Part shown: positions 1 through 9,177 of the stretch, in pieces | How the letters are laid out: each line of letters begins with the position of its first letter | Numbering within the stretch: the stretch's first letter is position 1 | Source: JAIBJN01 sp963839745 | GTDB taxonomy: Bacteria; Actinomycetota; Thermoleophilia; Gaiellales; Gaiellaceae | DNA: 64,000 nucleotides | Reading direction: 5' to 3' | NCBI GenBank assembly: GCA_963839745.1 | Contig: CAWIWC010000001.1 | Span: 1-64,000, forward strand | Made by a program: the position numbers and the translations under genes | Notes under the pieces: generated by a model | The model's database searches: none | Told to the model about the DNA's origin: nothing | What the model saw: the letters and a program-made list of their open reading frames with translations, nothing else

Positions 1-1
1 C

Positions 2-39
2 TTGACAGGAGAACGTGTGTTCGTGTAGAACAAACGTTC
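2..39 (+). promoter_or_regulatory. SOS promoter with two tandem LexA boxes before imuB
   Basis: Two perfect GAAC-N4-GTTC palindromes (11-22 and 28-39) match the Gram-positive/actinobacterial LexA operator, with centres 17 bp apart. A TTGACA -35 box (2-7) and a TAGAAC -10-like box (26-31) are interleaved with them, so bound LexA would block RNA polymerase. The predicted transcription start falls within a few bases of the ATG at 42 and there is no Shine-Dalgarno sequence, so the transcript is probably leaderless. Confidence 0.85.
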
Positions 40-41
40 CC

Positions 42-1226
42 ATGGTCGCCTGTCTCACGATTCCGGCTTTTGCTCTCAGGGCTCCGCTGCTTCGCCGGCC
101 CGAGCTGGCAGGCAGGCCCGTGGCGCTCGCGCCGGCGCCGGGGGAGCAAGCCCTCCTCGGCTCGTGCACCGGCGCCGCCGAGCGCGCGGGCGTGCGGCCG
201 GGGATGCGGCTCTCCGAGGCGCTGGCCACGTGCCCGAGCCTCGAGCTGGTCGAGCAGGACCCGGCCGGCGTGGAGGAGGAGTGGGAAGCGGTGCTGCGGC
301 GGCTCGAGGGGGCGGGCTTCGCAGTCGAGCCGGTCGAGCCGGGGTGCGTCTACTTCCAGACCCGGGGCATGGAGCGGCTTGCCGGCGGCCTCGGGCAGGC
401 ACTCCGGCGCGCGCTCGACGCCGTGGGGCCGGAGTGGGGGGCGCGTGTGGGCGCAGCCTCCCGTCGCTTCGCGGCGCTCGCCGCGGCGACCGTGGCGCCG
501 GCCGGTCGCGCGCTCGTCATCGACGACGGCGAGACACACCTCTTTCTCGAGCCGCTCCCCCTCGACGTCCTTCCGCTCTCGCCGGAGCGGAGGGAGGAGC
601 TTTCGGAGCTCGGCGTCAAGCGCCTGGGGGAGCTGGCACGCCTCCCCGGGACCGCGGTCGCCGATCGGCTCGGTGCGGACGGCGCGGAAGCATGGCGGCT
701 CGCTCGGGGGGAGGGCGACACCTCCGTCGCGCCGCGCCGTCCGCCGGCCGAGCTGGCTGAGACGCTGACATTTCCGGAACCGATTGCGAACGAGCTCACG
801 CTCGCGCGGGCACTTGCGGCGCTCATCGAGCGTCTGCTCGCCCGCCCGGAGCGGGCCGGCCGGGCTCCCAGGCAGCTCGCCATCTCGGCGAAGCTCGTCG
901 GGGGAGGCTCCTGGCGGAGCTCGCTCACGCTGCGCGAGCCGACGGCGGAGCCCGACCGCCTTCGGCTCGCGTTAGCACCCAGGCTGTCGGAGCTGCCGGC
1001 TCCGACGGCGGAGCTCCGCCTCGAGCTGGGGGAGCTCACCGAGTCGGTCGGGACGCAGACCGAGCTCGTTCGTCCCCGTGGGAGCCGCCTGCGGGAGCGC
1101 CTGCGCGGTGGGTTGCGGCAGGTGCGCGCGGCGGTGGGGATGGACGCGGTCTGCACCGTCGTGGAGGTGGCGCCATGGTCCCGCATCCCCGAGAGCAGGG
1201 CCATTCTCGTTCCGCGCGACGACTGA
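42..1226 (+). CDS. imuB: ImuB, catalytically inactive Y-family polymerase homologue
   Basis: This is the mutasome accessory protein that links the error-prone polymerase DnaE2 to the sliding clamp during SOS mutagenesis. The 394-residue product has Y-family layout, but the first catalytic-acid motif is replaced by a hydrophobic stretch (CLTIPAF near the N-terminus) and the expected acidic SxDE motif is missing around residues 100-115. That loss is characteristic of ImuB rather than DinB. The ATG at 42 is preferred over the upstream start at 15, which lies inside the LexA operator. A DUF6504-like gene and dnaE2 follow, as in actinobacterial cassettes. No imuA/recA-like partner is visible because the window starts here. 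Confidence 0.85.
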   Translation: MVACLTIPAFALRAPLLRRPELAGRPVALAPAPGEQALLGSCTGAAERAGVRPGMRLSEALATCPSLELVEQDPAGVEEEWEAVLRRLEGAGFAVEPVEPGCVYFQTRGMERLAGGLGQALRRALDAVGPEWGARVGAASRRFAALAAATVAPAGRALVIDDGETHLFLEPLPLDVLPLSPERREELSELGVKRLGELARLPGTAVADRLGADGAEAWRLARGEGDTSVAPRRPPAELAETLTFPEPIANELTLARALAALIERLLARPERAGRAPRQLAISAKLVGGGSWRSSLTLREPTAEPDRLRLALAPRLSELPAPTAELRLELGELTESVGTQTELVRPRGSRLRERLRGGLRQVRAAVGMDAVCTVVEVAPWSRIPESRAILVPRDD

Positions 1227-1240
1227 ACGAGCCGCGCCCC

Positions 1241-1447
1241 GTGCAGGTGGTCTGCGAGGGGCGCGTGCCGGCGGCCGTCGACCGCGTGCCCGTGATCGCG
1301 CACCGTGACGAGTGGCACGTCGCCGACCGCTGGTGGACGGAGGAGCCGGTGCGGCGGAACTACTACGAGGTGGTGCTCGAGACGGGGCGGAACGTCGTCG
1401 TCTTCCGGGACGAGGCGAGCGGCACGTGGTTCCGGCAGGCGTCCTAG
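1241..1447 (+). CDS. DUF6504-like small protein of the ImuB/DnaE2 cassette
   Basis: About 68 residues from a GTG at 1241. An ATG at 1175 would overlap the imuB 3' end in another frame. The product has aromatic motifs (DEWHVADRWW, RRNYYEVVLETG, GTWFRQ) like the small DUF6504 proteins commonly encoded beside imuB and dnaE2 in actinobacteria. Its biochemical role is unknown. It begins 14 bp after the imuB stop, so it should be on the same LexA-controlled transcript. Its stop codon overlaps the tail of the convergent bicupin gene. The family assignment is from motif recall and gene context, not from a search. Confidence 0.6.
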   Translation: MQVVCEGRVPAAVDRVPVIAHRDEWHVADRWWTEEPVRRNYYEVVLETGRNVVVFRDEASGTWFRQAS

Positions 1448-2295
1448 TCGACGGCCACCACGTCGTGTCGGGCGTACAGCTCGCTGTGGCCCTCGGCAGG
1501 CGTGACGGCGGCGAGGTCGCGGATGAAGTCCTCCCAGCCGCCTGGCGTGTTCAGGTTGAGGAAGCGCACCGTGCCGTCGCTCTGGTTGGCAAAGGTGTGG
1601 ACGGTGCCGGGCGGTGCGCAGGCGTACGTGCCCGCCGGTGCCTCCAGCTCGTCGTCGCCGAGGCGGACGGACAGTGTCCCCTCGAGGACGAAGAACGAGT
1701 CGAGCATCTCCCGGTGGAAGTGGGGCGGAGGGCCGGCCGTCCCCGGCTGGAGCGTGACCTCGGCGAGAGAGAAGGAGCCTGCGGTCGCCTCCCGGGTGGC
1801 TTTGAAGACGGAGGTCGAGGTTCCGGCGACGAAGGTCGTCCCCTCGCCCGGCCCGAGGACGGTGCCCTCACCCGGGTCCTGCGGGCCGTCGACGTCGACG
1901 CTGTCGAAGGTGGCGTCCTCGCCGCGCGTGCGGGCGCGGAGGAAATCGGTGAAGCCGGAGTCGGGGGCGTGGATGTTGAGGAACCGTGCCCGCCCGCTCC
2001 CGGTGCTCGTGAAGGCGTGGACGTTCCCGGGCGGGACGACGACCGCCGTTCCCCGCGCGAGCGAGGTGCTTCTGACGCGGCCGAGCGTGAACTCGAGCTC
2101 GCCCTCGAGGAGGAAGAACGCGTCCGTGTGCCGCTCGTGGAAGTGGGGGGAGGCGCCCGAGTAGGTCGGCCCCGTGTCGTACTCGATGAGGCTGATCTCG
2201 GGCCGCGCGACCTTGACGAGGTAGACGCGGTCCTCGCTCTCGAGCCGCTCGCCCTCACCGGGCCCGCAGATGATCGCCTGGGAAATGTCTGTCAT
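1444..2295 (-). CDS. Two-domain cupin protein
   Basis: The 283-residue protein contains two cupin beta-barrels. The first (about residues 35-125) has PHFHERHTDAFFLLEGELEF and a downstream PPGNVHAF; the second (about 180-260) has PPPHFHREMLDSFFVLEG and PPGTVHTF. The His/His/Glu...His metal ligands are therefore present in both halves. Bicupins include dioxygenases, isomerases and decarboxylases; nothing here fixes the substrate. It sits on the opposite strand between the mutasome genes and overlaps the DUF6504-like gene by 4 bp, so it separates dnaE2 from the imuB transcript. Confidence 0.75.
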   Translation of the reverse strand: MTDISQAIICGPGEGERLESEDRVYLVKVARPEISLIEYDTGPTYSGASPHFHERHTDAFFLLEGELEFTLGRVRSTSLARGTAVVVPPGNVHAFTSTGSGRARFLNIHAPDSGFTDFLRARTRGEDATFDSVDVDGPQDPGEGTVLGPGEGTTFVAGTSTSVFKATREATAGSFSLAEVTLQPGTAGPPPHFHREMLDSFFVLEGTLSVRLGDDELEAPAGTYACAPPGTVHTFANQSDGTVRFLNLNTPGGWEDFIRDLAAVTPAEGHSELYARHDVVAVD

Positions 2296-2399
2296 CTCGA
2301 CCCGCGGTTAACTCTAGGGGCACCCCGTCCCACCACCCGCTTTCGAGCGTACAGCCGAGATCCGCGCCCGTGGCGCGCGGACCGTGCCGGAAGCGTGGC

Positions 2400-5300
2400 G
2401 TGAGCGTGACGAAGTACGTCGAGCTCCACTGCCACTCGGCCTACTCGTTCCTGGACGGCGCCTCGCTGCCCGAAGAGCTGGCCGCGCGGGCGGTCGAGCT
2501 GGGCTACGAGGCGCTCGCGCTCACCGACCACGACGGCGTCTACGGCTCGCTCGAGTTCGCCTACGCGGCGAAGGCACTCGGCCTCCGGGCGATCACCGGG
2601 GCGGAGGTGACGCTCGCCGACGGCTCCCACGTGACGCTCCTCGTGGAGGCGCCGGAGGGGTACGCGAACCTCTGCCGCCTCCTGACCGCCGCGCACGCCC
2701 ACGAGCGGCTCAACCCGCGCCTCGACCCGGCGCTGCTGGAGGAGCAGGCAGACGGGCTCGTCTGCCTCTCGGGCTGCGCGCGGCACGGCCTGGCCGTCCG
2801 CGACCCCAACACGGCCGCGCGCCTCGCCCGCGCGCTCGGCCGCGACCGGTTCTTCGTCGAGCTCCAGCGCCCTTTCGAGCGCGGCGACGCCCGTCGGAAC
2901 GCCGCGCTGCGCTCGCTCGCCGAGACCCTCGGCGTGCGCACGGTGGCCACGGGGGACGTCCACGCCCATCACCCGCGCCGCGCGCGCCTCCAGGACGTCC
3001 TCGTCGCCGTCAAGAACCGCACCTCGCTCGAAGGGTGTGAGCCCCAGCGGCGCGGGAACGACGACAGCGTCCTGCTCTCGCAGAAGGAGGTCGCCGCCCG
3101 CTTCGCGGACGACCCCGGCGCGGTCAAGGCCGCCGCCGAGCTCGCCGAGCGGCTGACCTTCGACCTCACGCACGAGCTCGGCTATCGCTACCCGGACTTC
3201 TCGGACGGGCCGACGCCCGCAGACGTCCAGCTCGCGGAGGTCTGCCGGCGCGCCTTCGACGAGCGCTACCGCCACTCGCCACGCCCTCTGCGGGACAAGG
3301 CCGACCAGCGCCTGCGCGAGGAGCTCGCCCTCATCGCCGAGCTCGGCCTCTCGGGCTTCTTCCTCCTCCACTGGGAGGTGCTGGAGCTGGCCCGCGACGT
3401 GGCCGCCCAGGTCAGAGGGCCGGGCTCTCCGCGCCACCTGCTCCCACCGGGCCGCGGCCGGGGCAGCTCGGTCGGGTCGATCGTCTGCTACCTGACCGGG
3501 CTCTCCCACGTCGACCCCGTGGACGCCGGCCTCGCGATCGGCCGCTTCCTGAACCGGGAGCTGTCCTCCGTCCCCGACATCGACCTCGACTTCCCCCGGG
3601 ACATCCGCGAGAAGCTCATCGTCGCCGTCACCGAGCGCTACGGGCGCCGGCACTCGGCGCTCGTCGCGAGCTTTGCCACGTACCGCGCCCGCGGCGCCAT
3701 CCGCGACGTGGGCAAGGCGCTCGGGCTCCCGCAGGCCGAGCTCGAGCGGCTCGCGCGCGTGACCGACGGCTGGAACGCGCGCAAGGTGGGGGAGGAGATG
3801 GAGCACGTGCCCGGCGCGGAGGCGCGGCTTGCCTCGCCGCGCTGGCGGGCCTTCCGGGAGCTCTGCGGAGAGATCGCCGGACTGCCGCGCCACCTGTCGC
3901 AGCACCCCGGAGGGATGGTCATCTCCTCGCGCCCGCTCGTCGAGCTCGTCCCGGTCGAGCCCGCGGCGATGGAGGGGCGCCAGAACTGCCAGTGGGACAA
4001 GGACTCCTGCGCGGACGCCGGCTTCCTCAAGATCGACCTGCTCGGGCTGGGGATGCTCTCGGCCGTCGAGGAGTGCGTCGAGCAGATCGCGCTGCTCCGC
4101 GACCGCCCGATCGACCTCTCCCGCATCCCGCTCGACGACCCTGACGTCTACCGGGAGATCCAGGACGCGGACACGGTCGGCCTCTTCCAGATCGAGAGCC
4201 GCGCGCAGATGCAGAGCCTCCTGCGCACGCGGCCCGAGAACCTCGACGACCTCACGATCCAGGTCGCGCTCGTCCGCCCCGGGCCGATCCAGGGCAAGGC
4301 GGTGCACCCCTACATCGAACGGCGGCAGCGCATGCGGGAGGACCCGGCCTACGAGCCTCCCTACGACCATCCGTCGCTCGCCGGGCCGCTGCGGGAGACG
4401 CTCGGCGCGATCATCTTCCAGGAGCAGGTGCTCGACGTGTCCATGGCGCTCGCCGGCTTCTCGGTGGGGGAGGCCGAGGGGCTCCGGCGCGCGATGAGCC
4501 GCAAGCGGAGCCAGGACGCGATCGAGGCCTACCACCGGCGCTTCGTGGACGGCGCGCTCGCGAACGGCGCCGACCGTGAGACCGCCGAGCTGGTCTTCAC
4601 CAAGATCAACGGTTTCGCCTCGTTCGGCTTTCCGAAGTCGCACGCGGCCGCCTTCGCGCTGCTCGCCTACCAGTCGGCGTGGCTCCGCCACCACTATCCC
4701 GGCGAGTTCCTCTGCGCGCTCCTCAACGCGCAGCCGATGGGCTTCTACCCGCCCGCGAGCCTCGTCCGTGACGCGCAGCGGCGCGGCGTCGAGGTGCTGC
4801 CCCCCGATGTGAACCGCAGCGAAGCCAAGTGCCGGCTCGAGCGCGATGCGGTGCGCGTGGGGATCGGCTACGTAAAGGGGCTCGGCCAGGAGCCGGCGAC
4901 CGCGCTCGTCGAGGAGCGCGCGGCGAGAGGGCCGTTCGCGAGCGTGTCCGACCTCGCGCTGCGCGCGCCGCTGGACCGGCCCGGGCTCGAGGCGCTCGTC
5001 GCCAGCGGGAGCTGCGACTCCTTCGGCTGGCCGCGCCGGCAGCTCCTGTGGCGCCTCGGGCTCGCGCCGAGGTCCGTCAGCGCCGGGGACGGGGGAGAGA
5101 GCAGGCAGCTCGCGCTCCCGCTCGAGCCGACGAGCGAGGTCCCCGAGCTGGCAGAGCAGACACCGTGGGAACGGATGCTTGCCGACTACCGCCTCACGAG
5201 TCTCTCGGTCGGGCTCCACCCGCTCGAGCTCCTGCGGCCGCACCTTCCCGGCGAGGTGCTCTCGAGCGCCGACCTGGAGGAGGCGCCGCACGGCGCGCGG

Positions 5301-5609
5301 GTGTCGGTCGCCGGCCTCGCCGTCGCGCGCCAGCGCCCGGCGACCGCGAGCGGCGTCGTCTTCATGCTGATCGAGGACGAGCATGGGCAGATGAACCTGA
5401 TCATCCCGCCGCCGGTGTACGACCGGCATCGGGCGCTCGTCCGCGGGGAGCCCTTGCTGCTCGCGCGCGGGCGCTTCGAGCGCGTCGAGCGAAATCGGAA
5501 CGTGCTCGTGTCGGAGCTCGTCTCGCTCGCACCGCTGGCACGGCGGGCCGCCAACGACGCCGAGGTGCGAGGCGCCATGCCCGCCGCGCATCATTTCGGG
5601 GGCCGCTGA
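2400..5609 (+). CDS. dnaE2: Error-prone DNA polymerase III alpha subunit DnaE2
   Basis: C-family polymerase for SOS-induced mutagenic translesion synthesis, working with ImuB. The product is about 1069 aa, shorter than replicative DnaE1 and typical of DnaE2. An N-terminal PHP domain opens with HCHSAYSFLDGA and TDHDGVYG. The polymerase core has GRGSSVGS and the catalytic PDIDLDF (about residues 391-397), followed by helix-hairpin-helix segments and a C-terminal OB fold. The GTG at 2400 has GGAAG 7 nt upstream and starts near the family's usual N-terminus; an in-frame GTG at 2370 is an alternative. No perfect LexA box is visible in 2296-2399. Confidence 0.9.
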   Translation: MSVTKYVELHCHSAYSFLDGASLPEELAARAVELGYEALALTDHDGVYGSLEFAYAAKALGLRAITGAEVTLADGSHVTLLVEAPEGYANLCRLLTAAHAHERLNPRLDPALLEEQADGLVCLSGCARHGLAVRDPNTAARLARALGRDRFFVELQRPFERGDARRNAALRSLAETLGVRTVATGDVHAHHPRRARLQDVLVAVKNRTSLEGCEPQRRGNDDSVLLSQKEVAARFADDPGAVKAAAELAERLTFDLTHELGYRYPDFSDGPTPADVQLAEVCRRAFDERYRHSPRPLRDKADQRLREELALIAELGLSGFFLLHWEVLELARDVAAQVRGPGSPRHLLPPGRGRGSSVGSIVCYLTGLSHVDPVDAGLAIGRFLNRELSSVPDIDLDFPRDIREKLIVAVTERYGRRHSALVASFATYRARGAIRDVGKALGLPQAELERLARVTDGWNARKVGEEMEHVPGAEARLASPRWRAFRELCGEIAGLPRHLSQHPGGMVISSRPLVELVPVEPAAMEGRQNCQWDKDSCADAGFLKIDLLGLGMLSAVEECVEQIALLRDRPIDLSRIPLDDPDVYREIQDADTVGLFQIESRAQMQSLLRTRPENLDDLTIQVALVRPGPIQGKAVHPYIERRQRMREDPAYEPPYDHPSLAGPLRETLGAIIFQEQVLDVSMALAGFSVGEAEGLRRAMSRKRSQDAIEAYHRRFVDGALANGADRETAELVFTKINGFASFGFPKSHAAAFALLAYQSAWLRHHYPGEFLCALLNAQPMGFYPPASLVRDAQRRGVEVLPPDVNRSEAKCRLERDAVRVGIGYVKGLGQEPATALVEERAARGPFASVSDLALRAPLDRPGLEALVASGSCDSFGWPRRQLLWRLGLAPRSVSAGDGGESRQLALPLEPTSEVPELAEQTPWERMLADYRLTSLSVGLHPLELLRPHLPGEVLSSADLEEAPHGARVSVAGLAVARQRPATASGVVFMLIEDEHGQMNLIIPPPVYDRHRALVRGEPLLLARGRFERVERNRNVLVSELVSLAPLARRAANDAEVRGAMPAAHHFGGR

Positions 5610-5819
5610 GCAGGACTACGTACCGCCCAGGACCGCGCGATCGAGGGCACGGGCCTCGGGCTCACGATCGTCCACGCCATCGTCCGCGCCCACGGCGGCG
5701 CCATCGAGGTGACGAGCGACGAGGGCCAGGGCACGACGTTCCGGGTTCGGCTTCCCGTCGCCGGCCCGGCCACGGAGAAGGTCGGTTCCCCCGACCGTCC
5801 CGCCGAAACCGTCATCTAA
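5610..5819 (+). pseudogene. 3' remnant of a sensor histidine kinase gene
   Basis: Directly after the dnaE2 stop there is an open frame of 69 codons with no start. It reads as the end of a HATPase_c domain: RAIEGTGLGLTIVHAIV (G2 box), GGAIEVTSDEGQGTTFRVRLP, then a tail ending in TAA at 5817-5819. The H-box, N-box and G1 box are absent. This looks like a truncated relic of a two-component kinase whose 5' part was lost. Its TAA may now double as part of the TAACCT -10-like box of the next gene. Confidence 0.75.
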
Positions 5820-5828
5820 CCTGCGCGG

Positions 5829-7223
5829 GTGGCACCCCGCTCTCTCTGGCTCCGCGAGGCGCTAGCGGCCGAAGACGGCGTCGAGTCCTCGGAGCTGCTC
5901 GAGCCCGTGCAGGCCGACGTCTGCATCGTCGGCGGCGGCTACACGGGACTCTGGACCGCGCTCCGCATCAGCGAGCTCGAGCCCGGAGCGACGATCGTCC
6001 TCGTCGAGGCCGACATCTGCGGCGGCGGGCCCTCCGGGCGCAACGGCGGGTTCGCGCTCTCGTGGTGGCCGAAGATCGAGACGCTCATCAAGCGCGCCGG
6101 GGAGGAGGAAGCCTTCCGCCTCGTGCGCATCTCGGCGCAGGCCGTCGACGAGCTCGGCGCGTTCTGCGAGCGGGAGGGCATCGACGCGCACTACCGGCGC
6201 GGCGGCTGGCTCTGGACGGCGACATCGCCGGCACAGGTCGGCTCCTGGGAAGGCGCGGTCGCCGCGGCTGGCCGCGCGGGCGAGGAGCCGTTCGAGCTCC
6301 TCTCGGCCGAGGAAGTCCAGCGGCGCACGGGCTCGCCCGTCCATCTCGGCGCCGTGTTCGAGGCCGGTGCTGCGACGGTTCAGCCTGCGCTGCTGGCGCG
6401 TGGCCTCCGGCGCGTCGCGCAGGCGCGCGGCATCAAGATCTTCGAGGGGACGCCGATGGTCGACCTCGACCGGGAGCGGGGGATCGTCCGCACGCCTTCG
6501 GGCTCGGTCGAGGCGGGCGCGGTCGTGCTAGCGACCGGCGCCTGGCTCGCGTCCGTGCCCGAGCTGAAGCGGGCAGTCGTGGCGGTCTCGAGCGACATGG
6601 TCGCGACCGCGCCGATGCCGGAGCGGCTCGAGGAGGCCGGCTGGACCGACGGCGAGGCGATCTCGAACTGCCGCCTGATGGTGCACTACTACCGCACGAC
6701 GAACGACGGGCGGATCGCATTCGGCCAGGGCGGTCACCGGCATGCGTTCGGCGGCCGGGTGGAAGACGAGTTCTTCGCACAGAGCGACAGCGCGGCGAGA
6801 GTCCTCAGCCGCGACCTCGTGCGCCTTGTCCCCTTCGCCGAGGGCGTGGAGGTCACGCACGCGTGGGGAGGTCCGATCGACCGCACGGCCGACGGCGCGC
6901 CGATCTTCGGCCGCCTGCCCGGTGCCGTTCCCATCGTCTACGCCGTCGGGTACTCGGGGAACGGGGTCGCGCCGAGCCTGACGGCCGGCAAGATCCTCGC
7001 CTCGAGCGCGCTCGGGCGCGACGACGAGTGGTCGGGGTGCGGCCTGAACCGCGGCGTCGCCGGGAAGTTCCCGCCCGAGCCGGTGCGCTTCCTGGGCGGG
7101 TTCGTCGTCCGCGGCGCCGTGAAGCGCAAGGAGAGCAGGGAGGACGACGGGCGCTCGGTCGACCCCGTCACGCGGCGGGTGGCCGCGCTCGCCCCGCAGG
7201 GCTTCTTCCGCGTCAAACGCTGA
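5829..7223 (+). CDS. FAD-dependent amine/amino-acid oxidoreductase (DAO family)
   Basis: The 464-residue protein has a dinucleotide-binding motif near residue 33 (VCIVGGGYTGLWTA), GPSGRNGGF, a second FAD segment (VVLATGAW near residue 235) and a C-terminal YAVGYSGNGVAPS signature. These place it in the DAO/glycine oxidase superfamily close to PuuB-like gamma-glutamylputrescine oxidases. The substrate cannot be read from sequence. The GTG start is preceded by TAACCT (5817-5822) and lacks a Shine-Dalgarno sequence. A C-terminal basic/acidic tail of about 50 residues extends past the usual domain. Confidence 0.8.
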   Translation: MAPRSLWLREALAAEDGVESSELLEPVQADVCIVGGGYTGLWTALRISELEPGATIVLVEADICGGGPSGRNGGFALSWWPKIETLIKRAGEEEAFRLVRISAQAVDELGAFCEREGIDAHYRRGGWLWTATSPAQVGSWEGAVAAAGRAGEEPFELLSAEEVQRRTGSPVHLGAVFEAGAATVQPALLARGLRRVAQARGIKIFEGTPMVDLDRERGIVRTPSGSVEAGAVVLATGAWLASVPELKRAVVAVSSDMVATAPMPERLEEAGWTDGEAISNCRLMVHYYRTTNDGRIAFGQGGHRHAFGGRVEDEFFAQSDSAARVLSRDLVRLVPFAEGVEVTHAWGGPIDRTADGAPIFGRLPGAVPIVYAVGYSGNGVAPSLTAGKILASSALGRDDEWSGCGLNRGVAGKFPPEPVRFLGGFVVRGAVKRKESREDDGRSVDPVTRRVAALAPQGFFRVKR

Positions 7224-7229
7224 GCTGGA

Positions 7230-7685
7230 CTACCTGTTCCCGTCGATGTGGCGGGTCTCGCAGCCGGTCCAGTCGTCCTTGGCGTCCACGAAGGCGACAT
7301 CACCGCTGCCCGCAGCGCAGTTGACGTCGTCGAAGTTGCCGTTGTCGGCGCCGATGACGTCGTTGCCGTTCCCGCCGAAGATGACGTTCGACCCTGCGTT
7401 GCACGTTCCGCCCGGACAGCCCGCGTAGAGCCGGTCGTTCCCGTCTCCTCCGATGACCTCGTCGTTGCCGGCGCCGCCGTGGGCAGTGTCGGCGCCCGTT
7501 CCGGCGCGGATCTTGTCGGCTCCCGCGCGGGCGTCGATCTGGTCGTTTCCGCCCCTCGCTTCGATGTAGTCCGCCGACCCCGAGCCGACGATGACGTTGG
7601 CGTTGTCGTTGCCGATGATCGTCGCGGCCGATGCGATCGCGGCGGTCGTCAACGCCACCACTGACGTGACGGCGAGCGCTCGCAT
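7230..7685 (-). CDS. Secreted RTX-type calcium-binding repeat protein
   Basis: The 151-residue protein has an N-terminal signal peptide (MRALAVTSVVALTTAAIASA) followed by hemolysin-type nonapeptide repeats such as GGNDQIDAR, GTGADTAHGGAGNDEVIGG and GGNGNDVIG. These fold as calcium-binding beta-rolls. A Cys pair (CPGGTC) and further Cys near the C-terminus could form disulfides. A GGGAGA ribosome site lies before the ATG. No catalytic domain is visible, so this is a small extracellular repeat protein of unknown partner. A second member lies at 48892-49305. Confidence 0.75.
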   Translation of the reverse strand: MRALAVTSVVALTTAAIASAATIIGNDNANVIVGSGSADYIEARGGNDQIDARAGADKIRAGTGADTAHGGAGNDEVIGGDGNDRLYAGCPGGTCNAGSNVIFGGNGNDVIGADNGNFDDVNCAAGSGDVAFVDAKDDWTGCETRHIDGNR

Positions 7686-7944
7686 GCGTCTCCCTTCCCG
7701 GTCCCGGCCGCCGTGACGGCGCGCGACCGATCCATGCTGCCGCAGAGAACGAGCGATCGAAGCGGGTGCTTCACGACGCGCGCCAAGAGACGGCGGTGCA
7801 CTCGGGTGCCACCAACGCCAGGCTGTCTGCCCGGTCGGCCTCGTTGATCGCCTGCGAGATCATTCCTCGCGCGGCCGATGATAACCGACCTCCCGGCGGG
7901 GAGCCGGGGTCGGGAATCGGCCCGACCCCGGCCATTCCCAGCCG

Positions 7945-9084
7945 CTAGAAGTTGGTGAACAGCAGGTGGTTGTTCGTCGTCGACGACGACGTGACGACGC
8001 CCTTGGTCGTCAGGTTGAAGAGCGCCGTGCGGACGCTCGCCGGCGACGCGCTTCGATTGCTCTGGAGGTAGAGGGCAGCCACGCCCGCGGTGTGCGGCGT
8101 TGCCATCGAGGTGCCGCTGATCGTCCTCGTGGCGGTGTTGCTGTTGTACCAGGCCGACCTGATCGAGACGCCGGGCGCGAACCAATCGACGCAGTTGCCG
8201 AAGTTGGCCCACGACGCCTTCCGGTCGCTCGAGTCCGTCGCACTGATCGTCATCGCCTCGGTGACGCGAGCAGGCGAGGAGTTGCACGCGTTCTGGGCGA
8301 TGCCCAGGGCGTTGCCGTTCCCCGCGGCGATCGCGTAGCTGACGCCGTCGGCGATGGAGTTGCGCACGGCGGTGTCGAGCGCCGAGCTGGCGCCTCCGCC
8401 GAGGCTCATGTTGGCCACGGCGGGCTGACCGGCCTGATGGTTGCCCGTCACCCAGTTGACGCCTGCGATGACGCCCGAGTTCGTCCCGCTGCCGCTGCAG
8501 TTGAGGACGCGGACGCCGATGAGGGTGACGCCCTTGGCGACGCCGTAGGTCGAGCCGCCGACCGTGCCGGCCACATGCGTGCCGTGACCGTGGCAGTCGT
8601 CGGCGCTGCCGCCGTTGACGGCGTCGAAGCCGGTCGACGCGCGACCGCCGAACTGGGAGTGCGAGAAGCGGATCCCGGTGTCGATGATGTAGGCGCGGAC
8701 GCCGGCGCCGGTGTTGAAGTACGTGAACGTGGTGCTGAGGGGCCGTGCGCGCTGGTCGATCCGGTCGAGGCCCCACGGCGCGTTCGTCTGCGTCGTGGAG
8801 AGCGAGACCGTGCGATCCGCCTCGACGAACGCGACCCGCGGGTCGGCGCGGACGGCGGCGAGCTGAGCGGGTGTCAGACGGGCTGCGTACCCCTTGAGCG
8901 CGGCGCCGTAGACGGCCAGGATGCGCGCGCCTGCGGAGCGAGCGTGCGCGTTGGCCACCACGGCCGAGCGCGTGTCCGACTTGAGCACGACGATGTACTG
9001 ACCCGGGACGACACGGGCCTGTGCGCCTCCGGCCACGGCGAGAGCAACGCCGAGCACGGCGGCGACGAGCAAGAGCCTGCGCAT
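7945..9084 (-). CDS. Secreted subtilisin-like serine protease (S8)
   Basis: The 379-residue preproprotein has a signal peptide (residues 1-23), an inhibitor I9 propeptide (VPGQYIVVLKSD to about residue 97) and a peptidase S8 domain. The catalytic triad is recognisable: Asp in YIIDTGIRFSH, His in CHGHGTHVAGTVGG, Ser in ISGTSMATPHTAGVAAL, with the oxyanion Asn in AIAAGNGNA. It resembles the proteinase K/aqualysin subgroup. An AGGAGG site sits 5 nt before the ATG, so unlike many neighbours this gene has a conventional leader. It probably degrades extracellular protein. Confidence 0.9.
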   Translation of the reverse strand: MRRLLLVAAVLGVALAVAGGAQARVVPGQYIVVLKSDTRSAVVANAHARSAGARILAVYGAALKGYAARLTPAQLAAVRADPRVAFVEADRTVSLSTTQTNAPWGLDRIDQRARPLSTTFTYFNTGAGVRAYIIDTGIRFSHSQFGGRASTGFDAVNGGSADDCHGHGTHVAGTVGGSTYGVAKGVTLIGVRVLNCSGSGTNSGVIAGVNWVTGNHQAGQPAVANMSLGGGASSALDTAVRNSIADGVSYAIAAGNGNALGIAQNACNSSPARVTEAMTISATDSSDRKASWANFGNCVDWFAPGVSIRSAWYNSNTATRTISGTSMATPHTAGVAALYLQSNRSASPASVRTALFNLTTKGVVTSSSTTNNHLLFTNF

Positions 9085-9177
9085 GGATTCCTCCTGGGCG
9101 AAGGGACGAACGGCGCCAGGAGCTTACCCCCGATCCGCTTGTGCCGAATCGCGCAGGAGGGGTTGAACGGGATGGTG

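Noticed and set aside
2292..5594. 1100-codon open frame antisense to dnaE2
   Set aside because: Shadow of the high-GC coding strand; Arg/Glu/Ala/Leu-rich with no domain, while the + strand encodes a complete DnaE2.
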